Below are positions 21,771-31,091 of a DNA stretch of 47,512 bases, piece by piece. Within the stretch, counting starts at the first letter, position 1. Each line of letters begins with the position of its first letter. The translations under genes and the position numbers were made by a program. The DNA is taken from contig JAKSYS010000499.1 of assembly GCA_022925895.1 (NCBI GenBank), forward strand, positions 1-47,512. Direction: 5' to 3'. Below the pieces are notes generated by a model that saw only the letters and a program-made list of their open reading frames with translations, ran no database searches and had not been told where the DNA came from. The DNA is from Fragilaria crotonensis. Taxonomy: Eukaryota; Bacillariophyta; Fragilariophyceae; Fragilariales; Fragilariaceae.

Positions 21771-23040
21771 AGTTTAAGCACAGTATCGGGACGAATTGTT
21801 TTCAGGAGTAATGGGACGACTCCAGATTCCATCAGTTATCGATGTATTCATACACTAAGACTTCTCTTTAGCCACCTATCAAACTGGAAGATAACTGTAT
21901 TGGGTAGAGATGTTGTGTAGGGTGTTCCGACGTAGCAATGTTCTATCGAAAGATATGGCGAGCGGATGTCCGTAGATTTTTTTGTTCAAGCTTGACAGTT
22001 TTTCCTGAAAACAATTGCTCATACTTTGAATGCGTCAACCAAGCAGAAGGCTCGGCAAAGCAAGGATTATGATGACTTATGATCCAAAGCAGGGCAACAG
22101 CAGAAGTTGTACATGAATTAAGATGTTGTCAGAATGGTGAGTTTCATGTTGAGACTGTCATCTGAAGCTGCCACTTTGATGTGAGTTTTGATGTCAAGTT
22201 GCAAACGAATTTCGCTGAAATTTTTTACGTGTTTCTACTAACATTTTGTACTGCTATTTTTTTCGCAGTTTATCATCGCGCCTTGTCACCGCGGATGTTG
22301 AACGTTGTGACTCGGTTGCGGTGGAGAGCAGCTCATTCTGTGGTGGTCATGCTGGAGGACGAGGAAATGGCATGCATGAGTAGTCATTTTTACCAACTGT
22401 GGACCGCTCGTCGTCGTCGTCGGAAAAGACCTGGCCAGGGGAAGCGCAGACTACCGGCCGAACCTCATTCTGTTGAGTAAGGGTGATGCCGACCATTAAG
22501 AGGAGGTCATTTTTCACCGAGTTGCAATGCCTTTTGGAAGTTTGATGATTGAAGGATCAGGTATGAGGTTTTGGTTGTGGATCCTTTTGATTGAATGGGG
22601 AGGAGTTCCTCCATTGGTACCGTGAGGCATTTCTTGTATACTCTGGATCGCAAGTGAACAACATACACACCTTCCAATAACGCATTTTAGAATTGCTGTC
22701 ATCTAGATGATTGTTTTAGGGAGTAATATATGGCAAATGGACTCAATTTTACCATTGTTGTTGCCTTCATTTGCATCATCTTCGATGCCACCAATTGTTT
22801 TCAGGATTTTTTTGCTTTGACAACACGGGCAAAGCTAGAGCGTCCCATTATTATGTTAAAAAATATCGGTACCCGAAATTTTCGACTAAACATAACTTCT
22901 TGGAAAACGCTCGGATCTCCAATATTCTTAGACCAGTCGATCCGTTATGAAATTGCGCATCGATTGATACCCGTTTGAGTGTCATACGAGGGATTTTAGG
23001 TGTCAATTTTTATTTTTCAACCCACTATTGTGCTTAAACT
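21771..23040. mobile_element. Non-autonomous TIR element inserted in the copia reverse transcriptase
   Basis: The ends AGTACTAGTTTAAGCACA (21765-21782) and TGTGCTTAAACTAGTACT (23029-23046) are perfect inverted repeats. The outer AGTACT is palindromic, so it can be either the end of the repeat or a 6-bp target duplication. The 1.27-kb interior has no recognisable transposase. One open frame of 99 codons (22181-22480) has a hydrophobic N-terminus and an Arg-rich tail (RRRRRKRPGQGKRR) but no known family; another at 22730-22978 is hydrophobic at its start. The insertion point lies between two copia motifs that are normally about 40 codons apart, which supports it as an insertion. Confidence 0.65.
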
Positions 23041-23046
23041 AGTACT

Positions 23047-23165
23047 CGAGTACCAGCCCTTAATCAAGTTTGACATTCGAGACACCATCATCAAGTTGAA
23101 GCGAGCCCAATACGGCCTCGTAGAAAGTCCACGACTCTGGATCAATCAATTCTCCTATTCGCATA
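23047..23165 (+). pseudogene. Copia reverse-transcriptase fragment 2
   Basis: LEYQPLIKFDIRDTIIKLKR is followed by AQYGLVESPRLWINQF, matching the K-L-x-K-A-x-Y-G-L-x-Q-S region downstream of motif A in copia reverse transcriptases. The catalytic Tyr-Val-Asp-Asp block and RNase H are absent: the copia sequence stops about 70 bp before the next host gene. Confidence 0.8.
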
Positions 23166-23237
23166 TTTCGGTCAACATCACGATTTCCATATCATACACG
23201 AGTTTATACTGCACTTATCCTCGCATCAATCTGTACC

Positions 23238-23531
23238 ATGAAGTTCCTCTTGACCGCTCTCCTCATTGCTCCAACTGTGGTATCTGCCTTTACGATCCTC
23301 CCTACAACTTCGACAACGACGTTGCCATTGACAACTCGTTTCCTCGAGAACCGCATCAACGAAAAGATTGATTTGGAGAGCCCCGAGGTGGCAACCATGG
23401 AAACTCAAGTTTTTTGCCGCTGTGGGAAAGCGAAAACCTTTCCCCTTTGTGATGGAAGTCACGTGAAGTACAACGAGGCAACCGGAGACAATGTCGGACC
23501 ATTGATTGTCACTGTCAAGGCTGGAGAATAA
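23238..23531 (+). CDS. CDGSH iron-sulfur domain protein with plastid-type presequence
   Basis: A 97-residue protein with an N-terminal signal peptide (residues 1-17, MKFLLTALLIAPTVVSA) followed directly by Phe, the Ala-Phe cleavage motif of diatom plastid proteins, then a Ser/Thr-rich transit-like stretch. Residues 60-75 hold one CDGSH motif, CRCGKAKTFPLCDGSH: three Cys and one His, which bind a labile 2Fe-2S cluster in NEET proteins. The usual Ser/Thr at the sixth motif position is Ala. NEET proteins act in iron-sulfur transfer and redox sensing; a plastid role is inferred from the presequence. The ATG at 23238 is the only start giving the presequence. It lies just after the copia remnant, so its promoter is short or partly transposon-derived. 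Frame intact, ends in TAA. Confidence 0.88.
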   Translation: MKFLLTALLIAPTVVSAFTILPTTSTTTLPLTTRFLENRINEKIDLESPEVATMETQVFCRCGKAKTFPLCDGSHVKYNEATGDNVGPLIVTVKAGE

Positions 23532-23982
23532 AATGAATCGATTTCTTCCCGTGCTGTGCCATACTATGTATGTGCCCTGATCTGCCGCCGTACTGTGGCA
23601 AGGTCTCGACGAGACGAGATAAGTGGAATGTGGAGGTGCCGTCTTAGTCAACCTACTAGTAGACACAAATAGACCCATTATTACAAAGCGTGTAGTTTTC
23701 TAGTGTATTTATTTTGCCAGAGACGCAATAATTCATTACGGCCAGTGACGACTCGACGCATTACACAAAGGAGAGCATTCCTATTCATGAACGAGGGTAC
23801 TTTCAATAACCCGGTGGAGATGATCTGTGGAAAGTTTGGATGCTCATATGCTGCATTGACAACTAATCTATGATGAATCAGGCTCTTTCGAACAGTAGAG
23901 TGTGTACGCGCGTGCAGCTCACTCTTGGTGTCGTGAGAAACCACGAGACGCTCGATTTGCGCAATCACGTCCGCGTGATTCC

Positions 23983-25091
23983 TCAATTGTCGTATGTAAA
24001 GTCTAGCAAATCGACGCCGGGCGGTGGAGGCTGACGATAGGTACGATTGGGGGGTGCCGGTGATGCAGCAGCGTAGAGAGAAAAGGGATCATACGGTTGT
24101 GGTGGGGCAGTCGGAGCTCCGTACCCAGGGCTGGCCAACGGATCTGCACCATAATGAGATGGAGCCGGTGACGTGTGCGCTGGTGTGAGGCTTGACTGTA
24201 CAGACCAAGATGGCTGTGATGGCAGTGGTGCCGAGTTAGATGTGGTTGCCCATGATGGTGTAGTAACTCCATATGAAGGCTGTGCTGCAACGGTGGATCC
24301 ATAGGATGTTGGAGTCGGCGTTTGTGCCGCCGAAAAATACCCTCCTATAGATGACGTCGTCGGTGCCGCAGGTTCTAGTGTTCCCGTATTCATAACGTAT
24401 CCACCTGTTGGGGTTGCTGTTGTTGGTGTGGCATTGACGCTGACACTCTTGCTTACCGGTGCAGCTCGTCCAGTGAGTTCACTCTCCTTCGCGTCACGTT
24501 GCAATTCAATTTGCTCTAAATCCCGTCGTGTCTGGTCATACATGGCCCTTACATGTCGATCAGTGGGCAGCCACCCCTGTGTATCTTCCAAGTCAGAAAA
24601 GGTCCGATACATTCGGATACCGAATTCCTCTTTATGTCCCTTGATTTGCGTCTCTGTCATGGCCAACTCAGCCTTCAATTTCGCCGAATTCCCGGCATAT
24701 CCAGCGGCCACCCCCGCATTAAGTACCTTTTCTCCAAACGTTTCTGCCTTTTTCGGAAACGCCGCATGCCATGAAACTTCCGCCTGGCTAATCTTTCCTT
24801 TTGTTGCACTCGTCTCAATTCCAGAACTGCAATCTCTCGTTGCGTTTCCAACAATGCCGGCCGGATGGCGTCCATGAGTTGTTCGTCCATACAACCACCT
24901 TGCCAAAAATCAACTTGACTGGACATGGGGGCAACATGATCGTACAGTTCAATCCCAAACCGACGTTGACGGACCTGAAGCTCATGATCGGCCCACAAAA
25001 TGTCCGTCTTCAATTTCGCCTTTTTCCCCACCTCCATCGCCGCAGCACTGGCCACTGCCGTCATGGACTTGACGCTGTCCCAAAGACTCAT
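23983..25091 (-). CDS. Protein with duplicated helical unit and Pro/Ser/Tyr-rich tail (possible membrane-traffic adaptor)
   Basis: About 365 residues starting MSLWDSVKSM at 25091. The frame changes once near 24800, probably an indel, because neither side ends sensibly and no intron fits. The folded part holds two similar helical units: KAKLKTDILWADHELQVRQR with FGIELYDHV, ending in a Glu/Arg helix, and SAKLKAELAMTETQIKGHKE with FGIRMYRTF, again ending in a Glu/Arg helix. The rest is a low-complexity Pro/Ser/Thr/Tyr/Gly tail with a DPF tripeptide and the terminal DLLDFTYDN, which resemble AP-2- and clathrin-binding short motifs. I do not recognise the family. An endocytic adaptor is an inference from the tail only. 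Confidence 0.7.
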
Positions 25092-25528
25092 TTCTTTTTC
25101 AATACAGTTGTTTTACGCTGTTATATGTAATGCAGTTGATGTTTGGTTCGTTGCTTATCACTCGAGTAATGTTTGGAACAACCCAGGTTGTTTGCTGTCG
25201 TCGCTAACTGTGGTTGTCGTTTCGGATTGAGTGAATAACCAAGAAACGTATTGCATCAGCGGGCAGGAAGCAGGTACAGTACTAGTACTTCTACATTATG
25301 ACCGGTGAAAACAATATCCGGTAAAAGAACGTTTAGGTCTGGCTTGAAGACTGCAAAATCTTTCAAACCGCCATTTCAGTTATAAGAACGTTTCATGTAG
25401 TAACACTGCAAATACTGGAGTATAGGACCGATACAGCATCCAGAAAGCGTCATAAAGCATATCATATTTCAATCGCAGGATTTGGCGACGAACACGATTG
25501 ACCGATACAGATTTCGTTAATTCCACTA

Positions 25529-25618
25529 CTGTAGACTGTAGACTGTAGACTGTAGACTGTAGACTGTAGACTGTAGACTGTAGACTGGAGACTGGAGACT
25601 GGAGACTGGAGACTGGAG
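25529..25618. repeat. 7-bp tandem repeat in two variant blocks
   Basis: About eight copies of CTGTAGA are followed by about four to five copies of CTGGAGA, 90 bp in all. The T to G change is fixed across the right block. Confidence 0.93.
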
Positions 25619-26021
25619 TACAGTACCTGGTACCCTACAAGGCGTATGCATACATTGTGCACATTGCACTGCTTCAGGGCGCGTGCTCAGGGTGTCAGGC
25701 TACCGGTATGCTGCTATTCTGCAACCAGTAGCAGTATATCATACGACAACGTTGTATGGTACTCAGTACTCAGTACAAAAAGTCTACTGCAACTACAGCT
25801 TGTCGACTACCAGCAGGCGTAGTGAACGGTCAGACGTTGCTGTCGAAAGTTACAGTACCTCTCTACCGGTAGGAAACTTCAAGTCGGATGTCGAATGGGG
25901 GGATGACAGTAGGTTTGTATGCATATGCAGAGTACGAAGAATTTTGTCGAAGTACAGTATTACTGGTAGCAAGAAAGGTGCAGGTACTGGATAAGAAGTG
26001 CAACCACAACAACTTTCCACG

Positions 26022-26077
26022 CGATACACAGCGTCATACTCGCTCCATCCGATACACAGCGTCATACTCGCTCCATC
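26022..26077. repeat. 28-bp perfect tandem duplication
   Basis: The unit beginning CGATACACAGCGTCATACTC occurs at 26022-26049 and 26050-26077 without a mismatch, 40 bases before the likely start codon of the next gene. Confidence 0.93.
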
Positions 26078-26110
26078 CTTTAGATCGTCTATCGAGTGTC
26101 CAACCAACGA

Positions 26111-26130
26111 GTTACCATGATCATGGTAAC
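26111..26130. promoter_or_regulatory. 20-bp perfect palindrome over the start codon
   Basis: GTTACCATGATCATGGTAAC is its own reverse complement and contains both candidate ATG codons (26117 and 26123). As RNA it could form a hairpin across the start site. A regulatory role is a guess. Confidence 0.45.
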
Positions 26131-26716
26131 GGCGACAAGCACAACAAGAACATGCCATCGTCTCGCGATAGCTTCATGGTGCCTGGCAGTCTTGTCATCA
26201 TCTGTAGCATTTGCATGGACGACAACACCACTGCCCCTGGTTCCGCGTTCCTTGGATCGAGGAAGGACATCTGCATCCCCTAGTACTGGTGCTGGAGTTC
26301 ACAAGCTCTTGTTGAGCGCCAATGACCGGAACGAAGAGACATCCAAGACAGTAACAAGGAGCACCAATAACAACGTCGAATCCATTTCATTGGAAAAACT
26401 CTCTGACAATCACGAAGAGGAGGGCTCACTCATGGCAATGTCAGTCGCGAAATGGCTCGATGCCGAATGGATGCCACAAGAGATACACGTACAAATGGGC
26501 CATTCAGCAAAGCTAAGTTACATCAATTGCAGACAGGAAGGAGACAGCGAAATCATGAGCATCATGATGCGCATCGCCACGGATCTTGAAGCCAATTGGG
26601 CTGCCTATGATAAGGATGCCTTTGTCAATGCCTGGGATGTGGCCAATTACGTTTCAGACTATTTGACGAACAAGTCAGGATCTGAAGGATGCGAATGTTC
26701 CAGCCGAATTTATTGA
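26117..26716 (+). CDS. Predicted plastid protein of unknown function
   Basis: The open frame starts at the ATG at 26117 or 26123 (a Met at 26096 is also in frame). Residues up to about 33 form a signal peptide (SWCLAVLSSSVAFAW) with an Ala-Phe motif typical of diatom plastid import. The mature part is acidic, with VAKWLDAEWMPQEIHVQMG and AFVNAWDVANYVSDYLT, which look like a conserved helical domain that I cannot name. The current frame ends at 26716 with GCECSSRIY. Reading one frame over from about 26670 gives VPAEFIEGLSLARPMQDDF, a natural-looking continuation to a stop at 26790, so an indel near 26670 is likely. The start codons lie inside a 20-bp perfect palindrome. Confidence 0.7.
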   Translation: MIMVTATSTTRTCHRLAIASWCLAVLSSSVAFAWTTTPLPLVPRSLDRGRTSASPSTGAGVHKLLLSANDRNEETSKTVTRSTNNNVESISLEKLSDNHEEEGSLMAMSVAKWLDAEWMPQEIHVQMGHSAKLSYINCRQEGDSEIMSIMMRIATDLEANWAAYDKDAFVNAWDVANYVSDYLTNKSGSEGCECSSRIY

Positions 26717-26792
26717 AGGACTGAGCTTAGCGCGTCCAATGCAGGACGATTTTATATACACCACTTGCGTATACATACACGCACATGTGTGA

Positions 26793-28071
26793 GAGAGTGA
26801 TGTGCGATGCCTGGATGCTAAAACTACCACGTTCACTATCACTCTCCTATCGTTCGCTTTGAAATAGGAATCATTTCGCTCCGAACCTGCACTAACTCTA
26901 GTTAATGAATCGGTTGCACTGATCTTAGGGGTCGGCTGTTTTTGGACAGTCTCGATTGGATTCTCTGGCTCTGATTTAGTCGGAATCGAGCCGATGTCCC
27001 AAAATGCTGCAGTCAGGTACAGTAAGAACTGCCTTGTCTGTGACTGCGGATATGGTTACGTATGGAACGGCAGTCTCCGCCCATTGATGTTTGTTGGAAC
27101 TTCTTCATCAGCACCTCCAGCTCCTGTTTGTCCTTTGAACCAAGATTGGGACCACCAGAACGCTGGAGTCGATCGCGAATAGGGACAATGGATTGTTGAG
27201 GAAGGGATGAAGAAGGTGCATCAGGTATCTGAGGTAATTTAAACTATTTGTGATGGCAATGGCGGGGGCTCTGCCGCAGATTCGTAGGCTTCTCATAACG
27301 TGTAGGCGTTGTTTGAGCGATTTCCGGCGGCTGGTAAGTCACACACGCCTGGGGTAGGATCACAGCTTTAACACTTTGGGGGAAATACCTTGAATGCCGT
27401 CAGTCGATGCACCTTCGTCGTGATTCGTCGTTGTGCTTCGGGTGTGGTGAGCCACCGCGATCTGGAGTGCGCAATGGGAAGTCTTTTTTATGGACAGAAC
27501 TGTGAACGCATAGGAGAACGAGCTGCATTGCCGCAAAGGAGTTAAACTTTGCGGATCCGGTTGTAGACGAATAAGGGTGGACACATGTCGTTAAGGATTT
27601 GTGAGGATAGTTAAGGCAAAGGAATGGAAGATAGTCTGATATACTCCACGAATTACTATCCCTTGATCGCCATTACTCCACAGTACTACCATCCAAACTT
27701 CTCTGCAGTCGCAGAAGGTGGCTACGTCGCGTTCGAACAGCATCGGCAGTTTTTCTAAAATTGGGAGCAGCCACGAGCCACCAACATAGTATGACACATC
27801 TTATCCACTGAACCGAGCGACATACGTCTACTGGCCACACCTATTCCAACACAAATCTCCAGTAACCCACTGCGCCATGACTATACTCAAGCAAGGCATG
27901 ACAAGGCTCTTTCCTGGTTGACCTCCTTCAGACAGTACTGCCATGCCACCTTAGGTGTCGCTAAGGTTGGGTACATATAGTGCCGTTGTAAAAAATGGCT
28001 AACCTACATAATTCGTTACGCAGGCTAGAAAATTGCGAGCTCCTAAGAATCCTCTTAGTCTTTCGTCGATC
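26793..28071. other. Intergenic region without recognisable gene
   Basis: I see nothing convincing. Short open frames at 26994-27182, 27360-27584 and 27591-27797 have no conserved motif and no codon pattern that stands out. Confidence 0.55.
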
Positions 28072-28683
28072 TTAGTCTCCGCTCATACACACGCAAATTA
28101 GCCCCAATATGCAAACTACTGCAAAAACGCAAAAGATTGGCGTGAGATTAAAAGAACCATCCCCGTCCGGATCGTATGATTCTCTCATGCCATCTCCACC
28201 TGCTTTAGCCAAGTCATCGCCCCACTTGGTGATTGCTGCCCTCGACGTAACGACCACCGTAGAAGAGTTGGCCTTGGGGTCGTCCCAATATGTAGATACA
28301 GCAACTGGGGCTTCCACAGCTGTTGGTGATTGTGTTGGGGAAAGACGGGGGGAATTCGCAGTTGCAACCGTTTCTTCTGTGTGTTTGCAAGTGAATTTGG
28401 AGGGCGATCCGGATTCCCTGCACACCTCGGAGATGAGACAGAAGACAACAGAATCACCGCACCTTTGGAACCTTGTTCCCAATTCGCGTTGAGATCGTTC
28501 TAAGGAAAGGATGTCGTGTTCGATGGTTTCATGTGATGAAGGACTTCGAAGGCCAGCGCCAGACGACCGATATGGGCGATGTGTTACGAATTCACCGTAT
28601 ACATGGGAATTGGGTTGGTAGGACAATATGCCGAGGAGAGTTATCAGCATGGCTGCAAAGAATTGAAGCAGTCGGGTAATCAT
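28072..28683 (-). CDS. Small membrane or secreted protein, two hydrophobic ends, EF-hand-like loop
   Basis: The frame is open from 28794, but the Met at 28683 gives a clean N-terminal signal or anchor segment (LLQFFAAMLITLLGILSY), and a 203-residue protein. The middle is polar, with four Cys that could pair, then a Ser/Thr/Pro-rich stretch. Near the C-terminus the loop DPDGDGSFN has the spacing of Asp residues seen in EF-hand or dockerin-type calcium sites, immediately before a second membrane segment (IFCVFAVVCILGLICVCM). The layout suggests a single-pass or two-pass surface or endomembrane protein. I do not recognise the family; no homolog is implied. Confidence 0.5.
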   Translation of the reverse strand: MITRLLQFFAAMLITLLGILSYQPNSHVYGEFVTHRPYRSSGAGLRSPSSHETIEHDILSLERSQRELGTRFQRCGDSVVFCLISEVCRESGSPSKFTCKHTEETVATANSPRLSPTQSPTAVEAPVAVSTYWDDPKANSSTVVVTSRAAITKWGDDLAKAGGDGMRESYDPDGDGSFNLTPIFCVFAVVCILGLICVCMSGD

Positions 28684-28794
28684 TCTCGCAATTGAGAGGT
28701 TTGGTGTTTGAATTATGAGAAACAGCAACTGAAGAACAATACCAATATACGAACTTCCTGTCACTCGTAGGTCGTCGTAGTACGAAAACTGCAC

Positions 28795-29808
28795 GATACA
28801 ACCAGGGACCTGTAATGGTACTATTAATTAGTACACGAAGCGGGTTTGTGGCAAATGACTGGAATCGGTTCGCACAAGTGAAACACACTTCCGACTTCCT
28901 ACCGTCTCAGCTGCAGTGCAGGCGAAAGCATGTGGAACGAGTCACCCATGACTGCCAGAAGACGGGAACACGTGAAAGTGGTCTACACGACGGCACGATC
29001 GACATGGAGCGGAACAACGCGTCACCAGCCAGCTGCACTCATTGTTGGTCGCATCAGGTCAAAGAACCAGGACGACAGCAAGAGCACTATGCACTCGCCA
29101 ACAGACAGAGGACCTGCGACGAGGTTGGTGCAGTACTTGTGCTGCTCGAGATGCACGGGAGTTGCTTCTGAGGACACGACACACGACTCAAACTTTAGCA
29201 TTACTACTGGCGCCTGGCGCTCCACTTTCTACCCACCCGCTCGCACTCCGCATACTACGGCAAGCAGTGCATATAGGTACTCCAGTACAGAGTACTGCCA
29301 GGTATGTCAGTGCTACGTGCTTGTACGAGATTACCAATGGAGGTGTAGGGGTAGTAGTAACGGTACCACAGTACTCCCTGAGTACCAGTACAGTTGGTTG
29401 TCTTTAGAGAACCAATTATCGCATACTCGGAGTAGAGTACAAGCAGATGTGGGCGCTGACGTCAAAAGAGTGAAACCTGAAACCTAATCGGACCCCAGTT
29501 CCGACGATACTACATGTACAGTGCTCAAGTAGACTACTGTGCACTATGCGACTAAATATAGCCAATATAGCCGTTTGCATTACCACCTGCGATTTTTCGA
29601 AAACAACCAAATAATACACCCGGATATAGTCTGGCACCGCGCCGGTTTTGGTGCTGTTTGGGCGCTTGTTGCAGCACGCCGCGCCACTTTTGCACGACGG
29701 AAAGTCAGTTCGTAAATTCTGAAACGCAGCCGAACTTATTTCGTATGAACCGATTTCACTCTTTCACAACAATTGATCTGTTAGAAGCCTTCCTCAATTT
29801 GCATTAAA
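28795..29808. other. Intergenic region upstream of the first H1-like gene
   Basis: No convincing gene. The stretch 29270-29450 is crowded with GTAC-containing palindromes (AGTACT, GGTACC, CAGTAC). Overlapping open frames at 28815-29487 in all three plus frames look like random low-stop DNA. Confidence 0.5.
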
Positions 29809-30075
29809 ATGACCACTACTGACGCTGAACCAGTCGCTGCAGAGGCTGCCCCTGCGAAGAGAGTCTCAACTCGTGCCAAGAAGACTGTTATCAAGAAGGA
29901 CGAAGAGGTCAAACCAGTTGTGGCGAAGAAGAAGACGGTCGCCAAAACGCCCAAGCCTGCTCCTGAAAAGAAGGAGAAGCCACCCGCAGCCAAGAAGGCA
30001 GCGCCAAAGAAGAAAGCCGCCCCTAAGAAGAAGGCCGCACCCAAGAAAAAGAAAGAGAAGAAAGCTGAAGAGTAA
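29809..30075 (+). CDS. Lysine/alanine/proline-rich protein, histone H1 tail-like
   Basis: An 88-residue protein that starts with an acidic-alanine segment (MTTTDAEPVAAEAAP) and is then almost entirely Lys, Ala and Pro, with three direct repeats of AAPKKK near residues 67-85. This is the composition of linker-histone C-terminal tails, which bind DNA between nucleosomes; a winged-helix globular domain is absent. Single-domain H1-like proteins of this kind are known in several protists. Frame intact, ends in TAA. A second lysine-rich gene follows 700 bp downstream on the same strand, with a marked inverted repeat and CRE-type sites between them. Confidence 0.7.
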   Translation: MTTTDAEPVAAEAAPAKRVSTRAKKTVIKKDEEVKPVVAKKKTVAKTPKPAPEKKEKPPAAKKAAPKKKAAPKKKAAPKKKKEKKAEE

Positions 30076-30434
30076 AGTTGGGAACTAAACGGGGGTTCGA
30101 TGCTGCCAGGTGTTTTTGTGCTGTAGGAGTATGTGTACAACTATGTACGAGTATTCAGGAGAACCATTAACATAGTTATAAGGCATAGTTTGCGAGGTAA
30201 AACTGTCTATAGTTGTAGACTTTCATGCACTGTTGTCATGGTCCCCCATTTGCAACACCTTGCAATTGATGCAACCATGTCAAACGAGCACGCATTTTGT
30301 TGCTCTGTTGTATGTTGTCGTTTGCGAGTTCTTTCAGCCAGTTTGCATGCATGAGAACAATCCCGCGAACTGCTATCCCAAAAATGTCACCGACAGTATT
30401 CCCACATACATGTATGAATACATTTTTCATGTTT

Positions 30435-30588
30435 CGATTAGAATGCAAGGAAATGACGTCAATCATGACGTCACATTACCAACACCTCCGCGTACTGCCT
30501 ACGGTGATACAGTACTCCAGTAAGACAGTAGCATAGGAAGAGCATGCTGATTGGTGCGGCTTGACCTCATTTCCTTGCATTCTAATCG
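30435..30588. promoter_or_regulatory. 22-bp inverted repeat with two CRE-type palindromes
   Basis: CGATTAGAATGCAAGGAAAT continues to 30456 and its exact reverse complement is at 30567-30588, giving arms of 22 bp with 110 bp between. TGACGTCA, the bZIP/CRE palindrome, occurs at 30454-30461 and 30466-30473; the first overlaps the left arm. Such ACGT-core elements mediate CO2/cAMP response in diatom promoters. Their position, upstream of the second lysine-rich gene, makes a promoter role plausible but not shown. Confidence 0.5.
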
Positions 30589-30779
30589 GATCCGTGCATA
30601 CGGACTGTATTATGAACATTTACATCATGTATAAATATATATATGTGACTTTAGAATCTATGCAAGTTTTAAAATGAGAACTCACATCAGGACGTGGTGT
30701 CACCTGGTGAAATCACAAAACGAACCTGCTGAGAAGCACACAACAACTCAATACCTCACTTGCACCACACCATTGAACC

Positions 30780-31091
30780 ATGCCAACCGTCGAAGTTGCA
30801 CACATGCTGAAGGAGGCAAATGCTCTCCGGAAGACTCGTGCTCGTGCCGCTGCCACAGCTGCTTCTGCAGCTATTTCGAACATCAGCAAGCCTGTCAAGG
30901 CAAACAAGGAAGAATCAGCCAAGGCAGTTCCGGCTAAAAAGACAAAACCTGCGACGAAGCGTTCGGTCGTCAAGAAAACCAAGACCACCGATTCTTCAAA
31001 AAAGGGAAACAAGTCGGACGAGGCGCCGAAGAATGATGATTCTTCCAAACAAGAGAATATTGCGGGTCCAGATGGGGAATATCTTTCCTAG
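30780..31091 (+). CDS. Lysine-rich nuclear-type protein, second of the pair
   Basis: A 103-residue protein: a helical N-terminus (VAHMLKEANALRKTRARAAATAA is the region, residues 6-28), then Lys/Ser/Thr/Pro-rich sequence (KKTKPATKRSVVKKTKTT) and a more acidic end (DEAPKNDDSS). The composition fits an H1-like or other nucleic-acid-binding protein. It differs from the upstream gene in having a clear helix and an acidic tail, so it is probably a diverged relative or an unrelated basic protein rather than a recent duplicate. Frame intact, ends in TAG. Confidence 0.6.
   Translation: MPTVEVAHMLKEANALRKTRARAAATAASAAISNISKPVKANKEESAKAVPAKKTKPATKRSVVKKTKTTDSSKKGNKSDEAPKNDDSSKQENIAGPDGEYLS

Larger units (their letters stand above)
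15771..23165 (+). mobile_element. Copia-type LTR retrotransposon, broken by two DNA transposons
   Basis: Plus-strand pieces of one Ty1/copia pol gene: protease and integrase (15790-17546), a first reverse-transcriptase piece (21550-21770) and a second (23047-23165). Between the first and second piece sits the Harbinger-like element (17549-21477), and between the second and third a TIR element (21771-23040). No LTR, gag or RNase H is seen. The integrase sequence and the phrase TVDVEAAFLNAPVDTDVYI in the reverse transcriptase match what I know of diatom CoDi elements. About 190 codons normally lying between integrase tail and this reverse-transcriptase piece are missing, so a deletion accompanied or preceded the Harbinger insertion. 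Confidence 0.82.
25092..26110. other. Intergenic region with simple repeats
   Basis: No convincing gene. It contains a 7-bp tandem repeat (25529-25618), several palindromic GTAC clusters (25274-25290, 25756-25780), and a 28-bp duplication (26022-26077) just upstream of the next gene. Short open frames here lack conserved features. Confidence 0.6.

Noticed and set aside
25529-25618. Possible CRISPR-like array
   Set aside because: The repeat is 7 bp in direct tandem without spacers: a microsatellite.
28815-29487. Overlapping plus-strand frames of 118-185 codons
   Set aside because: All three frames are open over the same bases and none has motifs or low-complexity bias typical of real proteins here.
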